A DNA stretch of 64,000 nt, taken from contig CM066923.1 in assembly GCA_033964015.1 (NCBI GenBank), positions 4,326,978 to 4,390,977 of the forward strand, in the 5' to 3' direction. This stretch comes from Scolanthus callimorphus (taxonomy: Eukaryota > Cnidaria > Anthozoa > Actiniaria > Edwardsiidae). Positions 1 to 11,183 of this stretch are shown piece by piece. The notes under the pieces are model-generated. The model had not been told where the DNA came from. It saw only the letters and a list, made by a program, of their open reading frames with translations, and made no database searches. The translations under genes and the position numbers were made by a program. Position 1 is the first letter of the stretch; each line of letters begins with the position of its first letter.

Positions 1-497
1 AGCCTTTGTATCTAGAGCCAAACCCATACCGCAATGAGACAAACTGAATGCTACAATCTTTTTTAATTCCATGAGCATTCAAGGAGGTGATAAACAAATT
101 AAAAAAAAAATAATTGAAAAAGGAATGAGGAACACCTGGCCCTTCCCGTCCTCCTGTCCTTTTTGTGCTCGTCCCATTATCATGTGGCCAGAAACTTGCT
201 CATCCGCTTTCTCCTCTGTTTCTGACTGGGTTTCTTTTCCCTGAAAAAAAAAAAACGGAAATGCTTGCTACACAGGCTACCCCACTACAGGTTACTGCCA
301 TTAAGATCTCTTTTAAAAACTTTAAATGCCTTGAAAAATGCAGGCCTTGTCCTTAAATTTTCATTTCTAATGAAATGAAATCTACTCCATTCTAAAGGAA
401 TGACTTTACCCCATTGACACTCATTTTGAACATATTTATATTTTTGCTATGCATGCTTAGTAAATGTTCTAATTACTCTTTCTGATCATTTAAACAG

Positions 498-1809
498 AAT
501 TCATTCAGGAATGATGCACAGCAAAGGCTTGAACAGAGAAGAAAAGAAAGAATTAAGGTGATTTCTAACTTCTTTTGTTGTCTTTTGGTGGCAATGCTAT
601 TTCCAGATAAAAGAGGAGAGACAGAATCCCCATATCCCAATTGGGTGAGCCTACTGGGATCCAGATGGGATACAACGCAAGATGAGATCCCAGCTGGGAT
701 AAAGGCAGGATCCCACCTTTCCTTTTTACTTGGAATAGAGCCGATTTCACATGCACATGTATCGAACAAAACATATAGGGAGTAAATGACCCACGAGTCA
801 TCTGAAATATAATATTTGCAAAGGATTTTTTGTCAAAATAAAACGTTCTAGGTCTAGCGAGGGATTTTGAAGTTTTATAAAGCAAAAACTAGATTTAATC
901 ATCGTACAAGTCAAATCCATTTACATTTGACATAAGGCAAGATTTTCTGAGGATTTTATAGATTTTATAGTTTTTATGCTCAATTGCAATTTTTATTAGA
1001 ATCTGTTTGGAGCTCTTGATGATGCAACAAAAATCTCATAATTCATTTCAAATTTCTTACTGATATTGCTGTGATATTTTAGAAAGAAGCAATATCAAGT
1101 CGAGTGATTCAAAGGACTCAAGAACCACTAATAGTAATATCGTAAGTACCATTAATGTATTTAAAACAGCAACAGATGATTGGTTGTTTTTACATCTCTG
1201 AAATTCAGGCTCAGTATTTTTAACTTGTTTTAAATACCGGCTCACATGGGCATTTTTGTATGTTGCAATTTTTATGTCAGAACTGTAAAAATTTGCCAAT
1301 TTGTCTAGGCCACATGCACAAATAAAATATGTGGCACAAAAATTGTTTGTGTAGACAATGATCTAACTTACCAGGCCCATAGCCAGGGATTTCTGTGTGT
1401 GTGTGTGGTGTGTGTGTGGGGGGGGGGGGGGGGGGGGGGGGGGGTGGAACGCGGACCAACGTGGTATCAATTTATTAACCGCTAGTCAAAATTCTAGAAA
1501 AAAGCAAATATAGGCGAAACTGGCTGTATGCCAAAGTGACTGCAGTTTCTGTTTGGCCCGTTAGTCACTAAAACAGTGTTTTCAAACCCTTAAATGTGGA
1601 CCTTTTTGTCACGTGGGGGGGGGGTGCTTGTGCACCCCCAGAACCCCCTGGCTACGGGGCCTGCTTACCTAGTCAAAATGCCAATGAGCGTACCTTTGTA
1701 TCCTTACAGGGATTCTAGTGATGATGATGAAGATGCCAGGCAAGCAATGGATGATATTGAAAAGTTTGAAGCAAAATTACGGCAAAAAGAGGTCATCAAA
1801 CCAAGTTAG
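498..1809 (+). CDS. 3' end of an unrecognised small coiled-coil/acidic protein gene (partial)
   Basis: Three exons join in frame: 498-557, 1083-1141 and 1710-1809 (stop TAG at 1807-1809). Each is bounded by AG acceptors and GT donors (phase 0, then phase 2). The joined reading is Lys/Arg/Gln-rich (RLEQRRKERIK), then a Thr/Ser-rich linker, then an acidic cluster (SDSSDDDEDARQ), and ends in a short charged helix (DDIEKFEAKLRQKE). No catalytic motif, signal peptide or membrane segment is visible. Upstream exons lie left of the window or in 1-497, where I could not place one with confidence. The alternating-charge C-terminus is typical of cytoskeletal or ciliary coiled-coil proteins, but I do not recognise the family. 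The splice model is well supported by frame continuity; the function is unknown. Confidence 0.55.
1146..1705. repeat. Intron with poly-G tract and MITE debris
   Basis: The last intron of the gene at 498-1809 holds a (GT)n-like stretch followed by about 25 consecutive G at about 1419-1444. A second G-run with the remnant CCCCCTGGCTACGGGGCC lies near 1612-1662 and resembles the CAGGGGCGTAGCC element family found elsewhere in the window. Confidence 0.5.
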
Positions 1810-1870
1810 CTTCAACAAAAATCTTTTTGTAAATAATCTAAGAGACCATATTTAATTATTGCAGTCCTCT

Positions 1871-2028
1871 CAGGGGCATAACCAGGGTGGAGCACAGGGG
1901 GCCACGCCCTCCTTTTCTTGAGAGATTTTCCTATACATTAGCTGGAGGAAATTTGAAAATTTTCGTCCCATGTTTTCACTATCCCCCCCCCCCCCCCCTC
2001 CAACCAAAATTCCTGGCTACGGCCCTGC
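1871..2028. mobile_element. MITE, CAGGGGCGTAGCC family
   Basis: It begins CAGGGGCATAACCAGG and ends CCTGGCTACGGCCCTG, an imperfect terminal inverted repeat. The interior has a characteristic block (gagattttcc...acatta...gaggaaatttgaa...tttcgtcccatg) followed by a C-run. The same block recurs at 2624, 10317 and 39304. The ends resemble hAT-type MITEs common in animals, but no clean 8-bp duplication is visible here. Confidence 0.6.
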
Positions 2029-2515
2029 CTCTCCAACATAATTTCATTTTTTTGTTCTCTGAAAAGGAACATATCAATGCTCTTATAAGAACCAGGGGGC
2101 TTCAGACCCCATATAGAGCAGGGGCCTGCTTCTTGAACAGGTTTAAGTCAGGAGTGCCGTTTAAGTGAATTTCTTGGGCACACAAAAGTCTATGGTGCTT
2201 CGAGACCTGGGCCCAGTTCCCTACTGCATCCTGGTATTTTATTGAAGTGATGTTTCAAAACGTTTTGACCTTTTTTATGTATCTTATCATTTGGGAACAT
2301 TCTTCATGGAAGGCCAGTGCTTACTTGAACATTTGTACAAACACAAACATGACTTTTTATACAACAACTCTAGTAAAATAGCACGCTCTGATTGGTCAAG
2401 AGCCATGTTGCTATAAGAGTACAGATACACGGTTGATAAATAATCCATGTTTGTTGTTTTATAAAACAAATAGATCTCGTTTTTTGTGCGTATGTACTGT
2501 AATAGATACTCAGAA

Positions 2516-2602
2516 GACGTCACAGAATGCCATGAACAACAGTCACGCAACTTGACTGCGGCTCGTTGCGTACTTTTTTGTTCATGACATTCTGTGACAT
2601 CA
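2516..2602. repeat. Palindromic foldback element
   Basis: GACGTCACAGAATGCCATGA at 2516 is matched in reverse complement by TTCATGACATTCTGTGACATC ending at 2602. The loop between contains a short CG-rich spacer. No coding sequence is visible. Confidence 0.55.
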
Positions 2603-2623
2603 TCTGTGTATCACAGTACACAC

Positions 2624-2706
2624 CAGGGGCGTAGCCAGGTCGAGACCCATGTCGGGAGATTTTCCCTACATTTACTGTATTTGCTGGAGGAAATTTGAGC
2701 ATTTTC
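2624..2706. mobile_element. Truncated MITE, CAGGGGCGTAGCC family
   Basis: It starts CAGGGGCGTAGCCAGG and keeps the internal block seen in the copies at 1871, 10317 and 39304. It stops before the C-run and right terminus, so it is 3'-truncated. Confidence 0.55.
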
Positions 2707-2803
2707 AGAAATAAAAAGTTATTGTTGTCGTTTAAAAGCACGGCGTGTATCAACATTTCTGACGGCGTAAATTAAAGGATTTAGGCAAGAGTTAATAAAT
2801 GCT

Positions 2804-2940
2804 GTTGCCATAGAAACAAGCCAACCATTCTTTATGAATTAGATTGTGAATCGAGCTTTGTCATCATGGCGACCTCTATTATTGCCATAATCAAGTTCGG
2901 AAGCCAGCAAAGTGTTAAAAACGCCGATAACTATGGCAAC
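2804..2940. promoter_or_regulatory. Cluster of three RFX/X-box-like motifs
   Basis: GTTGCCATAGAAAC (2804-2817) is one base from the canonical animal X-box GTTGCCATGGAAAC. Half-site forms follow at 2864-2872 (CATGGCGAC) and 2931-2940 (CTATGGCAAC). RFX factors binding X-boxes drive ciliary genes in animals. No first exon that they would serve is recognisable; the nearest coding traces are the GPCR pseudogene (minus) and the gene ending at 1809 (plus). Confidence 0.3.
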
Positions 2941-3060
2941 CGTGACGGCTGCTTTGCTTTCTTTCTTCAGTAAATATCTTCTTCGTTTGTGGTTGAATGT
3001 TTGATATTGCAAGCTTATTCGCCATGAAATTGACCTTGTTCGGATTATCTTTCGTATATA

Positions 3061-3651
3061 TTATTTAAAATTGTCGGCTGGTCCTGGTTTTTGCAAGCTT
3101 ATATCCTGTGCTTGCTTTGTAGCTTCTTGAAACATTACCCAGTAAAAATATGACATAAACCACATGACCACAATTGCCATGTGAATTAAATGTAGTTTCT
3201 CCCGTTGAATTTCCTTGGAAGGAATAGCTAACTTAACGCTCGAAAGCAATAAAGAACTCGCCCATATGACGCAAATAACTCGTAAACTCCTTCTGTTAGT
3301 CATCAAAGAAGTATAATACAGCGGTCTTGTTACAGCTAAATATCTATCGTAGCTAATAGCACACAAACAAAATGTCGACGCAGTAAAACTTTGTGTTATT
3401 AGAAAGTCAAATATCTTTGAATGGAACCAAGCAGGCTGTAGTAAAATCCCGTTGTCGAGACAGGAATCGTTATAATACCAACAAATAAATCAGCCAGACA
3501 TAGAGCCGAGACAAAAAAGTAGGTGGGGCTTCGCAGAGTTTCCAAATGTCGTTAGAATTGCCACAATAGAAAAGGTAACAGATGTAATTTCTCGGATCAC
3601 AAAGTCGGCGCTGTCATCGGAAATGTCTGTAATATTTTCCTGGCGTAGCAT
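3061..3651 (-). pseudogene. Class A (rhodopsin-like) GPCR pseudogene
   Basis: On the minus strand an ATG at 3651 opens an extracellular stretch with an N-glycosylation site (NIT). TM1 follows, ending in the conserved FGN. After a deletion and frame change comes a TM2 region (LRSPTYFFVSALCLADLFVG) with the LAxxD motif. After a further single-base slip near 3420-3430 come TM3 and SYDRY (the DRY motif), TM4 and a TM5-like segment, then a stop at 3061. TM6 and TM7 are absent. The missing loop between TM1 and TM2, the frame changes and the absent C-terminal third indicate a pseudogene. The DRY context and RPLYY resemble amine-type receptors, which are expanded in cnidarians; the ligand cannot be inferred. 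Confidence 0.75.
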
Positions 3652-4600
3652 TTCTGGATGTCTAGATTCACAATTGCTGGAAATTTGCGTAAGCGCAACC
3701 TATTTTGTTGTGGCAGATCTTGAATGTGTTCTTTATAGAGGCAGCTGCCTAACGTAGAATGTTTCTATTATTTGCATTGACTGTCTTCTTGCGTTCCAAA
3801 GTAGCAAATGGTTGCATTTATTATCAGTGAGTAATAAAGGGTATACTATTAGAAACCAATTGTCACCTCGATTTAGAAAGAGTTTAATAAAAATGGACAT
3901 GATTAATACTGACTTCCATAGTGTTTGAGATCCAGGAATGAGTAACGTATACTTTCAAAATTACTTCTTTGCTCGCCAGAGTGTATTTGATGAAACTTTT
4001 CAAGAACCGGTTACTAGCAATTCTTTGTGAATTATTTTTCATAGAGCTAATTTTTTTTCGCATGAGCCCAAATGAATTTGAATATTGAAATTCTATTTAC
4101 CTAGACCATGAAGTTACTGGTGGTAGACTTGTTTTCTCAGGTATTAAAGGCAAACACGGGATAGTGTATATATCACTTTAATTTTGGAGGCCAAAACGAT
4201 TCATTACCGCTTGGACGAAGATTTGCGTTATTCATTGTAAACAAGTGTAGTCCACAATTCAAAATAAATCACAGTTTTCTCTTACTCAAATTTAGTATGT
4301 GGCAAACTTTTATTTACTATGAATTCTAGTAAAAATGATCGGAAGACCTATCCCTATAGGATTGATGCACCTCAGTGAAAACAATGGAAACATAAAAGAA
4401 CGAGAATACAATAGAACAATGAGGTGCATCAAGCCAATAGAGTTAGATCTTACGAGCAGCCGCTACAACCCTATAAGAGGATGACTCAACGGCCAATTTG
4501 ACCCTAAAGTGTAAATGAATAATTTGATAAAAGTTATGAGGATAATTAAATGGTATGTCTTGCAAAAGGAGGTGATGTCAGCTCGTAACGACGCGGGACC
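3652..4600. other. Non-coding stretch with one small hairpin
   Basis: I see no coding sequence. A hairpin is formed by TTGATGCACCTCA at about 4362 and TGAGGTGCATCAA ending at 4432. The rest is unique-looking AT-rich DNA. Confidence 0.4.
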
Positions 4601-4635
4601 TCTGGCGTGACAGCCATTGACGCAGACAGAGCCGA

Positions 4636-4792
4636 CATTCTCGAACCCAGAGCTCCCAAGGGATTGTCATACGACTTCCATAAAATAGTCCAAATACGAT
4701 GCTCTCATGTCCACATAGGAGGCTTTCATGTCCAAATACGAGCTTCATTTACATTTATACAAACGAGCCGGGAAGCTCTGGGTACGAGAATG
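4636..4792. mobile_element. Foldback MITE, CATTCTCGTACCCAGAGC family
   Basis: It starts CATTCTCGAACCCAGAGCTC and ends GAGCTCTGGGTACGAGAATG (with one extra A in this copy). Related palindromic copies lie at 8306-8386 and 11566-11628, and a single right end lies near 36110-36137. Confidence 0.55.
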
Positions 4793-5039
4793 GAGAATGG
4801 ACTCAGGGCTCTGGGAGAATCGACTTTTGAAAACCCAGAGCGAGCTAGAATCAGAGTTTCCACGGATCTCACTTCTAAAGATAACCATTGTTAATCGTGT
4901 TACGCTGGTACCAATGCCTTGTATATGTTAGGATAATTTAGGACTGTCGGCTTCCAACAATACATCACTCTCCCTGTATCAGGTCCACACGAGCCCGATC
5001 CAGCTGATTATTAAAAGCAAGCCCTCATTTCAAACGGTT

Positions 5040-7240
5040 AATTGTTACATCAGGTTTCTGGAGCTATGTTTCGTGTTTCTTCTCCTTACTTCTCTTACAC
5101 ATGGTTGTCCATGTATTGGTGTCCATGTATTCTCCTTTTCACAGTTTACATCTCACTTTTATCGCCTTTTCATTGTTGCTGCGCGTTGGTTTACAACACT
5201 AGTCAGACAAGTACAGTAGTTTCCCTGCACAGCCTCGCAGCTCGCACAGCCATGTTTATTTCTATTTTTAGCGCACGTGTTCCCAGTCTCCTCCCTCAGT
5301 CACCCTCACACTTCCACAGGCAACCCACACCTCTCTCGACATCCACAATTCACTACGAAGAGAGATAAACATCAGTCAATGCGGTTTCGAGTGCGTAATA
5401 ACATACATTCTCTCTAGCTGTTTCTTGTCTTTCGTAATGTTTTTCTTTTATGACATTGGCGCCACCCTGCCTCATAGCCACAACCCTCTGTACATATCCT
5501 ACCCACGCTATCAGTAGTCACCCGGTACTATACACGCGGGACCGCAATTCTTGTAACTCCTCACTTTTTATTCCGAATTATGTACAACGCCAAACACGCA
5601 GGTAAGATCTCCTTTACTTGTAACATCACATTTGTAATTAGAAAGCACAAATAATGCCACACGTCGGGGTGAGATACTTTGGAATTCCTTTGTATTTCGA
5701 AACGTGTGTCTACTTTACCGTTACAACGCCTCAGCCCGCCCCTTACTTCTTACTTTTTTTCAATTCTTATATAGCATCCCTCCCTCGGGTCCTCTCTTGT
5801 ATCTCCATCCTAGGCGGTAAAGTAGAGGTTCTCTTATGCTCACCCCTCGTCAAGATCATATTAGAATCGGTTATTTGTGCTTTCATGTTTTTACTAAGTG
5901 AGCTCATTTAGAAACGTAACATTTATTCCCTACTGGTTCTTTTATAATAGTCAACGCACTGTGCATGTTATATTTTTTCCTCACTATACCAATTGTATCA
6001 TATTCGTCTTTCACAATAGTCGGCATATATACGTGTTTTCTGCTCTCCCGACTATCCCTACTCGTTTCATCTCGCCACACTTTATCTTCGCGTTTCTACT
6101 CCCATACTACAGCTTGACATCAAATTACACTCGCATTACACCTAAAACAACATAGACTTCCATTCTCGTACATAACTCCACACCGTACTTCTCACTATCT
6201 GAATCGCTATTCAATCGCAACTCTCACGATATTTTGAATAACGCCTTTCTTAAACACCCTATTTCACGTCTTCACTAAAACCTCTAAATTTTAGCCTTTT
6301 CAACTTTAATCTAAGTTTAATTCCTCTCAACACATTCCTACACATTCAGTACATCCGTCACGAAGCAGCTTGACCACCGCTGCTTGTTCAATATCTCCTT
6401 CCACTCACGTATCACTCTTTAGTTTGTTAAGCCAACATCAATTACTCTCCTAATCACTTTTCTGTCACCCAAATCCAGTGCGCTAATTACTTTAATCACA
6501 ACAATCTTTCATCACATCACAACTTCACCCAATTTATCCCAGTCACACAATAGACACTCATTTATAATCTTACTCTGGCCACTCTGAAACGCTACAGAGC
6601 AAAACAGTCAATAGTCCTATTCTTCACCACAACCTTCAATAAAATAAACTTTTTTCTTCTATAGGGTTAAGCATATCAACGCTGTTGTTACGCTTTCGTT
6701 TCCTTCTACTTAGTTTTTTTCACACAGGTAACCCCGCACACCCCAACGCACTACGCACAACAACTACGCTCTTTATATTTTTACTATTTATTTTCTATTT
6801 TTTTACTTTTTGCCTAATTTTTTTTTTCTCCACTCTATTTCTCCCTATTGCAATATAGCACATTTCCTTGTTGCAAATATTTATATCATTTTTTATTTTT
6901 ATTTTTTCCATTCCGTTTTTTTTTTTTTTTTTTTTTTCATTTGTAATCTCAATTCGTATATTTATTTATTTCTTATTTCCTTATCTTTTTTTATACACTT
7001 CTATAATTTTTTTATTTTTCTTTCCATTTAATTTCTCCTATTTATTTTCAATTTCCCATTTTATTTTTATTTATTCATTTTATTTTTTTTCTTCTTCTTA
7101 TTATACTTTTGTATAATTTTTTATTATTATATTTTTTTAATTTCTATTTTTTTTTTAATTCTATTTACATCACATCTACATCATTTTCATTTATATTTAT
7201 TACCTTCATCTCACCTACTTTTTTCTACACACATCTGATA
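5040..7240. other. 2.2-kb G-depleted tract, no gene seen
   Basis: The plus strand is rich in T, C and A and very poor in G. Sampled 60-base lines around 6240-6540 contain 1-8 G, and 6960-7200 contains almost none. No splice-supported coding sequence is visible; the open frames here are low-complexity Phe/Ser/Tyr/Ile strings. The tract ends in a T-rich run at 6780-7200. Confidence 0.6.
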
Positions 7241-7279
7241 CCGGGGTACCAATACTCCCCTACCACAACAAAAAAAAAA

Positions 7280-7656
7280 CAGAACCCCGATCTAACATTA
7301 CTCGGACCAGCGGATATTCCCGATTTTACGATGGTAATCTTGTGGGACCCAAGCGTAAATTTGTTCCCGCAACAACGATTGATAAGGTCTATGGTATGCG
7401 TGGTATCCTCGTATTACAGTAAATTTCTTTAATAAAGTGAATCTCGATGCATTACAATGACTAATGGTCACTAATGCGATACATACAATCAGTCTTTGCT
7501 TGGAAATTTATAATTAACCGGACCCCGATATAACGATATCTTCAATGGCTTCGCCTTTATATCCCTGTTAAATCGGGAGTACGGATACAGTGATACCCCA
7601 ATGTTACGATGCAGTTTTCCTGCCCCCGTGGCATATCGTAAAATCGGGGTTCCACT
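7280..7656. mobile_element. Pogo/Tigger-like non-autonomous element
   Basis: The left end is CAGAACCCCGATCTAACA and the right end is CGGGGTTCCACTG followed by TA. The CAGT...ACTG ends, a CCCCGATATAACG core motif repeated inside, and a TA flank on the right are typical of pogo/Tigger MITEs. No transposase is encoded. Confidence 0.5.
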
Positions 7657-7783
7657 GTATAAATCAGTGTTACATGAAGTACATACCGAGCTCCATATCT
7701 TGGCGCTGGCCTAAAAGATACGCGGGCTGCCGGGGAACGAGATTGGTCACTCAACTGCAGCAGGCGTGGCGTGGTCATGCCTT

Positions 7784-7920
7784 TAAAGGGATAACTCAGA
7801 AGGACCTGATTAATGATTAATAGATAAACAATAGAACGAAGCTACATGGCGGCATAACATGGCATATGTTTCGTTCTAAAGCCTATGAATTATTAATCAG
7901 GTCCTTCTTCTGTCCCTTTT
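7784..7920. repeat. Foldback element
   Basis: The left arm AAAGGGATAACTCAGAAGG and AGGACCTGATTAAT is matched by ATTAATCAGGTCCTTCTTC and TGTCCCTTTT on the right, giving a palindrome with a roughly 70-base loop. Confidence 0.55.
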
Positions 7921-8004
7921 AGCCATGACCAGGTGCGTGCGCAAGAGTTGCGCAGGTTCCACGTGAGCTCTCACGCCTCCCCTCGATTTGGGCGAGAATC
8001 AAAC

Positions 8005-8226
8005 AACCTCGTCCCCAGGGTCTTCTCAGTCGTTTTTCAAAATGGCGGTTGACTCGGGAGAAGACCAGGGGCGAGGCTGAGTCACATGACCATTGTTTGA
8101 AAACATGGGAACGAGGTTTGTCCTTTGTTTCGAAACGGTCATGTGACTCAGCCTCCCCCAGGGTCTTCTCCCGAGTCAACCGCCATTTTGAAAAACGACC
8201 GAGAAGACCGAGAGGGGACGAGGTTG
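8005..8226. repeat. Long near-perfect palindrome
   Basis: AACCTCGTCCCC...TCTTCTC and a TTTTTCAAAATGGCGGTTGA arm are mirrored by TCAACCGCCATTTTGAAAAA and GAGAAGACC...GGGGACGAGGTT. Inner arms (GGTCATGTGACTCAGCCTC and its complement) extend the pairing. The apparent ORFs on both strands here are products of the palindrome. Confidence 0.65.
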
Positions 8227-8452
8227 AGAATCAAATAAAGATTTGGGCGAGAATCAAATTAAGATTGGGCGAGAATGAAATAAAGATTTGGGCGAGAATC
8301 ATTCTCTTACCCAGAGCTCCCCGGCTCGTCTCCTCGCTCGTCTCCCCGCGAGGAGGAGAGCCGGGGAGCTCTGGGTACGAGAATGGGCGAGAATCATGCA
8401 AGTAAAGATTTGGGCGAGAATCATGCAAGCAAAGATTTGGGCGAGAATCTCC
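8226..8452. repeat. Short tandem array (TGGGCGAGAATC) with inserted foldback MITE
   Basis: The unit AAGATTTGGGCGAGAATCA, of varying length, repeats about six times. The array is split by a palindromic insert at 8306-8386 with ends of the CATTCTCGTACCCAGAGC family. A further unit lies at 7987-8001, left of the neighbouring palindrome. Confidence 0.6.
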
Positions 8453-8763
8453 CGGGGTGCGCTTGCCCTTGACCGTAATTATGTCTCAAGGTAGCGCGAC
8501 TAAAGGCGAAAAAATGCGCTGACTTTTACGGATTTTTGGACCAAAGTAGATATTGCCTCACAGTCTAAATATTACAGTATCTGCATTTTCCGCAATGAAA
8601 TCGTCAACATTCTCGTATTCTGTCATCACCCTGGCAACCATTTCAATCAACCAGCTTGATTTTGACTCTTCCCAACGATTTTGACTCCTCCCAACGGCCG
8701 ATCGCGCGGGTTTCTTCCCAACCGCCGTTCTAATATAGCTATCTAAGTGGCGTCTTTGAACTT

Positions 8764-9045
8764 TTACCACTGTATGCATTGCTACGCGACCTTCAAAATT
8801 CACTGTTGCGATGGGCGATTTTACGCAAGAAAATTTTAATATCAATTTTCTTGAACAGGGAGTTAAATATTCTAGGCAAGGGAAGCCAAAGGATAGCTTA
8901 AAACCATTTTGGTTGATTTTGCAATCAATATCGATCCAGTAAAGCAGCCGAATCCAGCGTTTTGATTTGATTGACGGCTAAAAATCGCCAATCGCCCATC
9001 GCAACATTGAATTTTGAGGTCGCGTAGCAATGCATACAGTGGTAA
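8764..9045. repeat. Inverted-repeat element
   Basis: TTACCACTGTATGCATTGCT and CGCGACCTTCAAAATTCA on the left are matched by TGAATTTTGAGGTCGCG and AGCAATGCATACAGTGGTAA on the right. The arms are about 60 bp and the spacer about 160 bp. Confidence 0.6.
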
Positions 9046-10316
9046 TAACATCTTTTGGGAGATAATAAATGACTTCGCTACGTACATTGTATAACTAATG
9101 TTTTCAAAATATTGTTTTATTGCGCATCGATTGTATAAAAATATTATGATACGACCAAGAAAGCAATAAACACAACTTTTGTAGGAAAAGGAAACAAATG
9201 GTGGGCTTTACAATACCCTAATGATATTTTGTCACCACTTGTTACATAATCGTATTTATTCCTCGTCTTTTGGGTTCTGGATTTATGCTTCGAAAGGGAT
9301 ATGATTTTCAGAAATTACTATATTTACCTTAAACGTGCACGTGTTATGGTATTTTTACCTTCCGATATGAAAAGGAAACGATGACAACGATAATGGTGAT
9401 TCTTGAGTTCGTAGTGAATCTCCCAATTTTCGATAAAAAATAATTGCACTGCTTCTTATCCTAAAAGAATTCTAACTAATGAGATTTTTAACGTAAATAA
9501 CATAATTGAAGTTTCTATGAAAACAAAGCAAGCCGCACGATATGATCGATAACGTCTAGAAAAGTATATATGTACGCTAGCTAGCATAACATGAATCCCG
9601 AAGAAATTTGAACTCGCTGAAGATCAGCCCGCCAGCTTTATCCCTTCCAAAACACCTGAAGCTCTACTCAAGTGAAGCTCTACTTTGCAGATGCGATTTT
9701 TCGTTTATCAGAGCATATAAATTGCTTCTGTCGTGCAATGACGTGTTGTGGTCGTGACTTTGGCCCAGTACCCCCTGCAGAGTTTCATCATACGTCATAA
9801 CAAGCATGACTCCAGCCCAGACCCCCGCTGGGAGGGCGCGAGACAGGACACGTGAGGCTACAGAATTCTGCCATGTTTTATCCCGCTCACATTTTCACGA
9901 ATAGAATAAAACTGTTTGGTGTTTTTTGATAATTGTATTATTTTCTGTTACACTTGATTACTCACAGTGGACCAAAATATATATATTTACATAGATTATA
10001 AGCCAGAGGTTACATAGATTAAATTTTTCTTTGTAATTTTGGTCTGTGCCAAAGTGCGTGTTGGAGCTCAGCTCCGATCACGAACGAAAATCATTTTAGA
10101 TGAGTCCAAAAAACAATCGGTGGAACGCCCCTCTCCCTCATTTCCAAACACTTCGTCTTCCTGTGCACATTTGCTGTGGTGTCACGTTGGCCTATTGAGT
10201 TAAAAAACAACGGTTTAATATTCCATTACAACCCTTCTTCTTTGTCTATCAATTACTTTTCCTGTTTCTAATCGAATTAATGGAATCGTCGGGGCACGGA
10301 ACAACTGTATCATTCC
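9046..10316. other. Non-coding stretch, nothing recognised
   Basis: AT-rich DNA without a splice-supported ORF, RNA gene or clear repeat. A GC-richer patch around 9760-9860 has no identifiable gene. Confidence 0.35.
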
Positions 10317-10484
10317 AGGGGCGTAGCCAGGGGCCGCCCCCCCCCCCTCTTTCTCGGAGATTTTCCCATACATTTACTGTATTTGCTAAAGGAAATTTGA
10401 ACATTTTCGTCCCATGTTTTCACTATCCGCCCCCCCCCCCCCCCCCCCCCCCCGCCCCCTTCAGAAATTCCTGGCTACGCCGCC
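10317..10484. mobile_element. MITE, CAGGGGCGTAGCC family (full)
   Basis: It starts CAGGGGCGTAGCCAGGGG and ends CCTGGCTACGCCGCC. It keeps the shared internal block and carries a long C-run at about 10431-10453. A further MITE fragment ending CCGTTAGCTACGCCC lies at 10575-10730. Confidence 0.6.
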
Positions 10485-10990
10485 ATTCCTTCGATAAATG
10501 GAGAGATAATACAACCTGTACTATATAGGTCTAGAGTAATTACATGTTCGCCTCCCAAATGATCGAAAACGACCCTTCTTTAGTACTGCATCCACGGGTG
10601 TGTCCAGCTTGTTGAAGACCCTGTCCGTTTTTGTCGATTTTTCTTTAATGTCTACTGTACTATTTTTCGTTCAAAAAGGGGGTTACAATACTTGCACCCT
10701 ATGTCTAGGACCCCCGTTAGCTACGCCCATTCATTGCATCGATTCGCAGGTAACACATTGATTGAATGATAAATAAACAAAAGGCAATACTTGATTTTCT
10801 ATTTTTCTTTTTAATAAATCTTTGCTGGCAGATGGTGTACACCTTTTTATTTTATGTAATGACACGATAGTGTTTGCGCGAGGATTATAAAATTCAGAGC
10901 ATTAACTAAAAAATCTCTAGTCCATTTTCTTAGACTCCCCATGCTGTATATACCTATAAGCACGTAAAAGTAAAACTATACAATTCGCTT

Positions 10991-11056
10991 ACAAAATGCC
11001 TTACCAAAACTTTAGCACACCTTACAAAATGCCTTACCAAAACTTTAGCACACCTT
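10991..11056. repeat. 33-bp tandem duplication
   Basis: The unit beginning ACAAAATGCCTTACC occurs twice, head to tail, at 10991 and 11024, with identical sequence. Confidence 0.8.
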
Positions 11057-11183
11057 TCACTTCAATAAATAACTTTACATCAATAACAAATTGTGCAGTA
11101 GAGCATCCACTTTTTCCTAAAAACCTCTAGTGCGAACTATATTTTATTGTGCTTTGGTTAACCTGTGGACTCTGTAAGATTTT

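Noticed and set aside
6810..7432. Phe/Ile/Tyr-rich frames suggesting membrane proteins
   Set aside because: Low-complexity translation of a T-rich, G-depleted tract.
8049..8405. 118-codon plus-strand frame mirrored by minus-strand frames
   Set aside because: Produced by a long palindrome and a tandem repeat (the same peptide on both strands).
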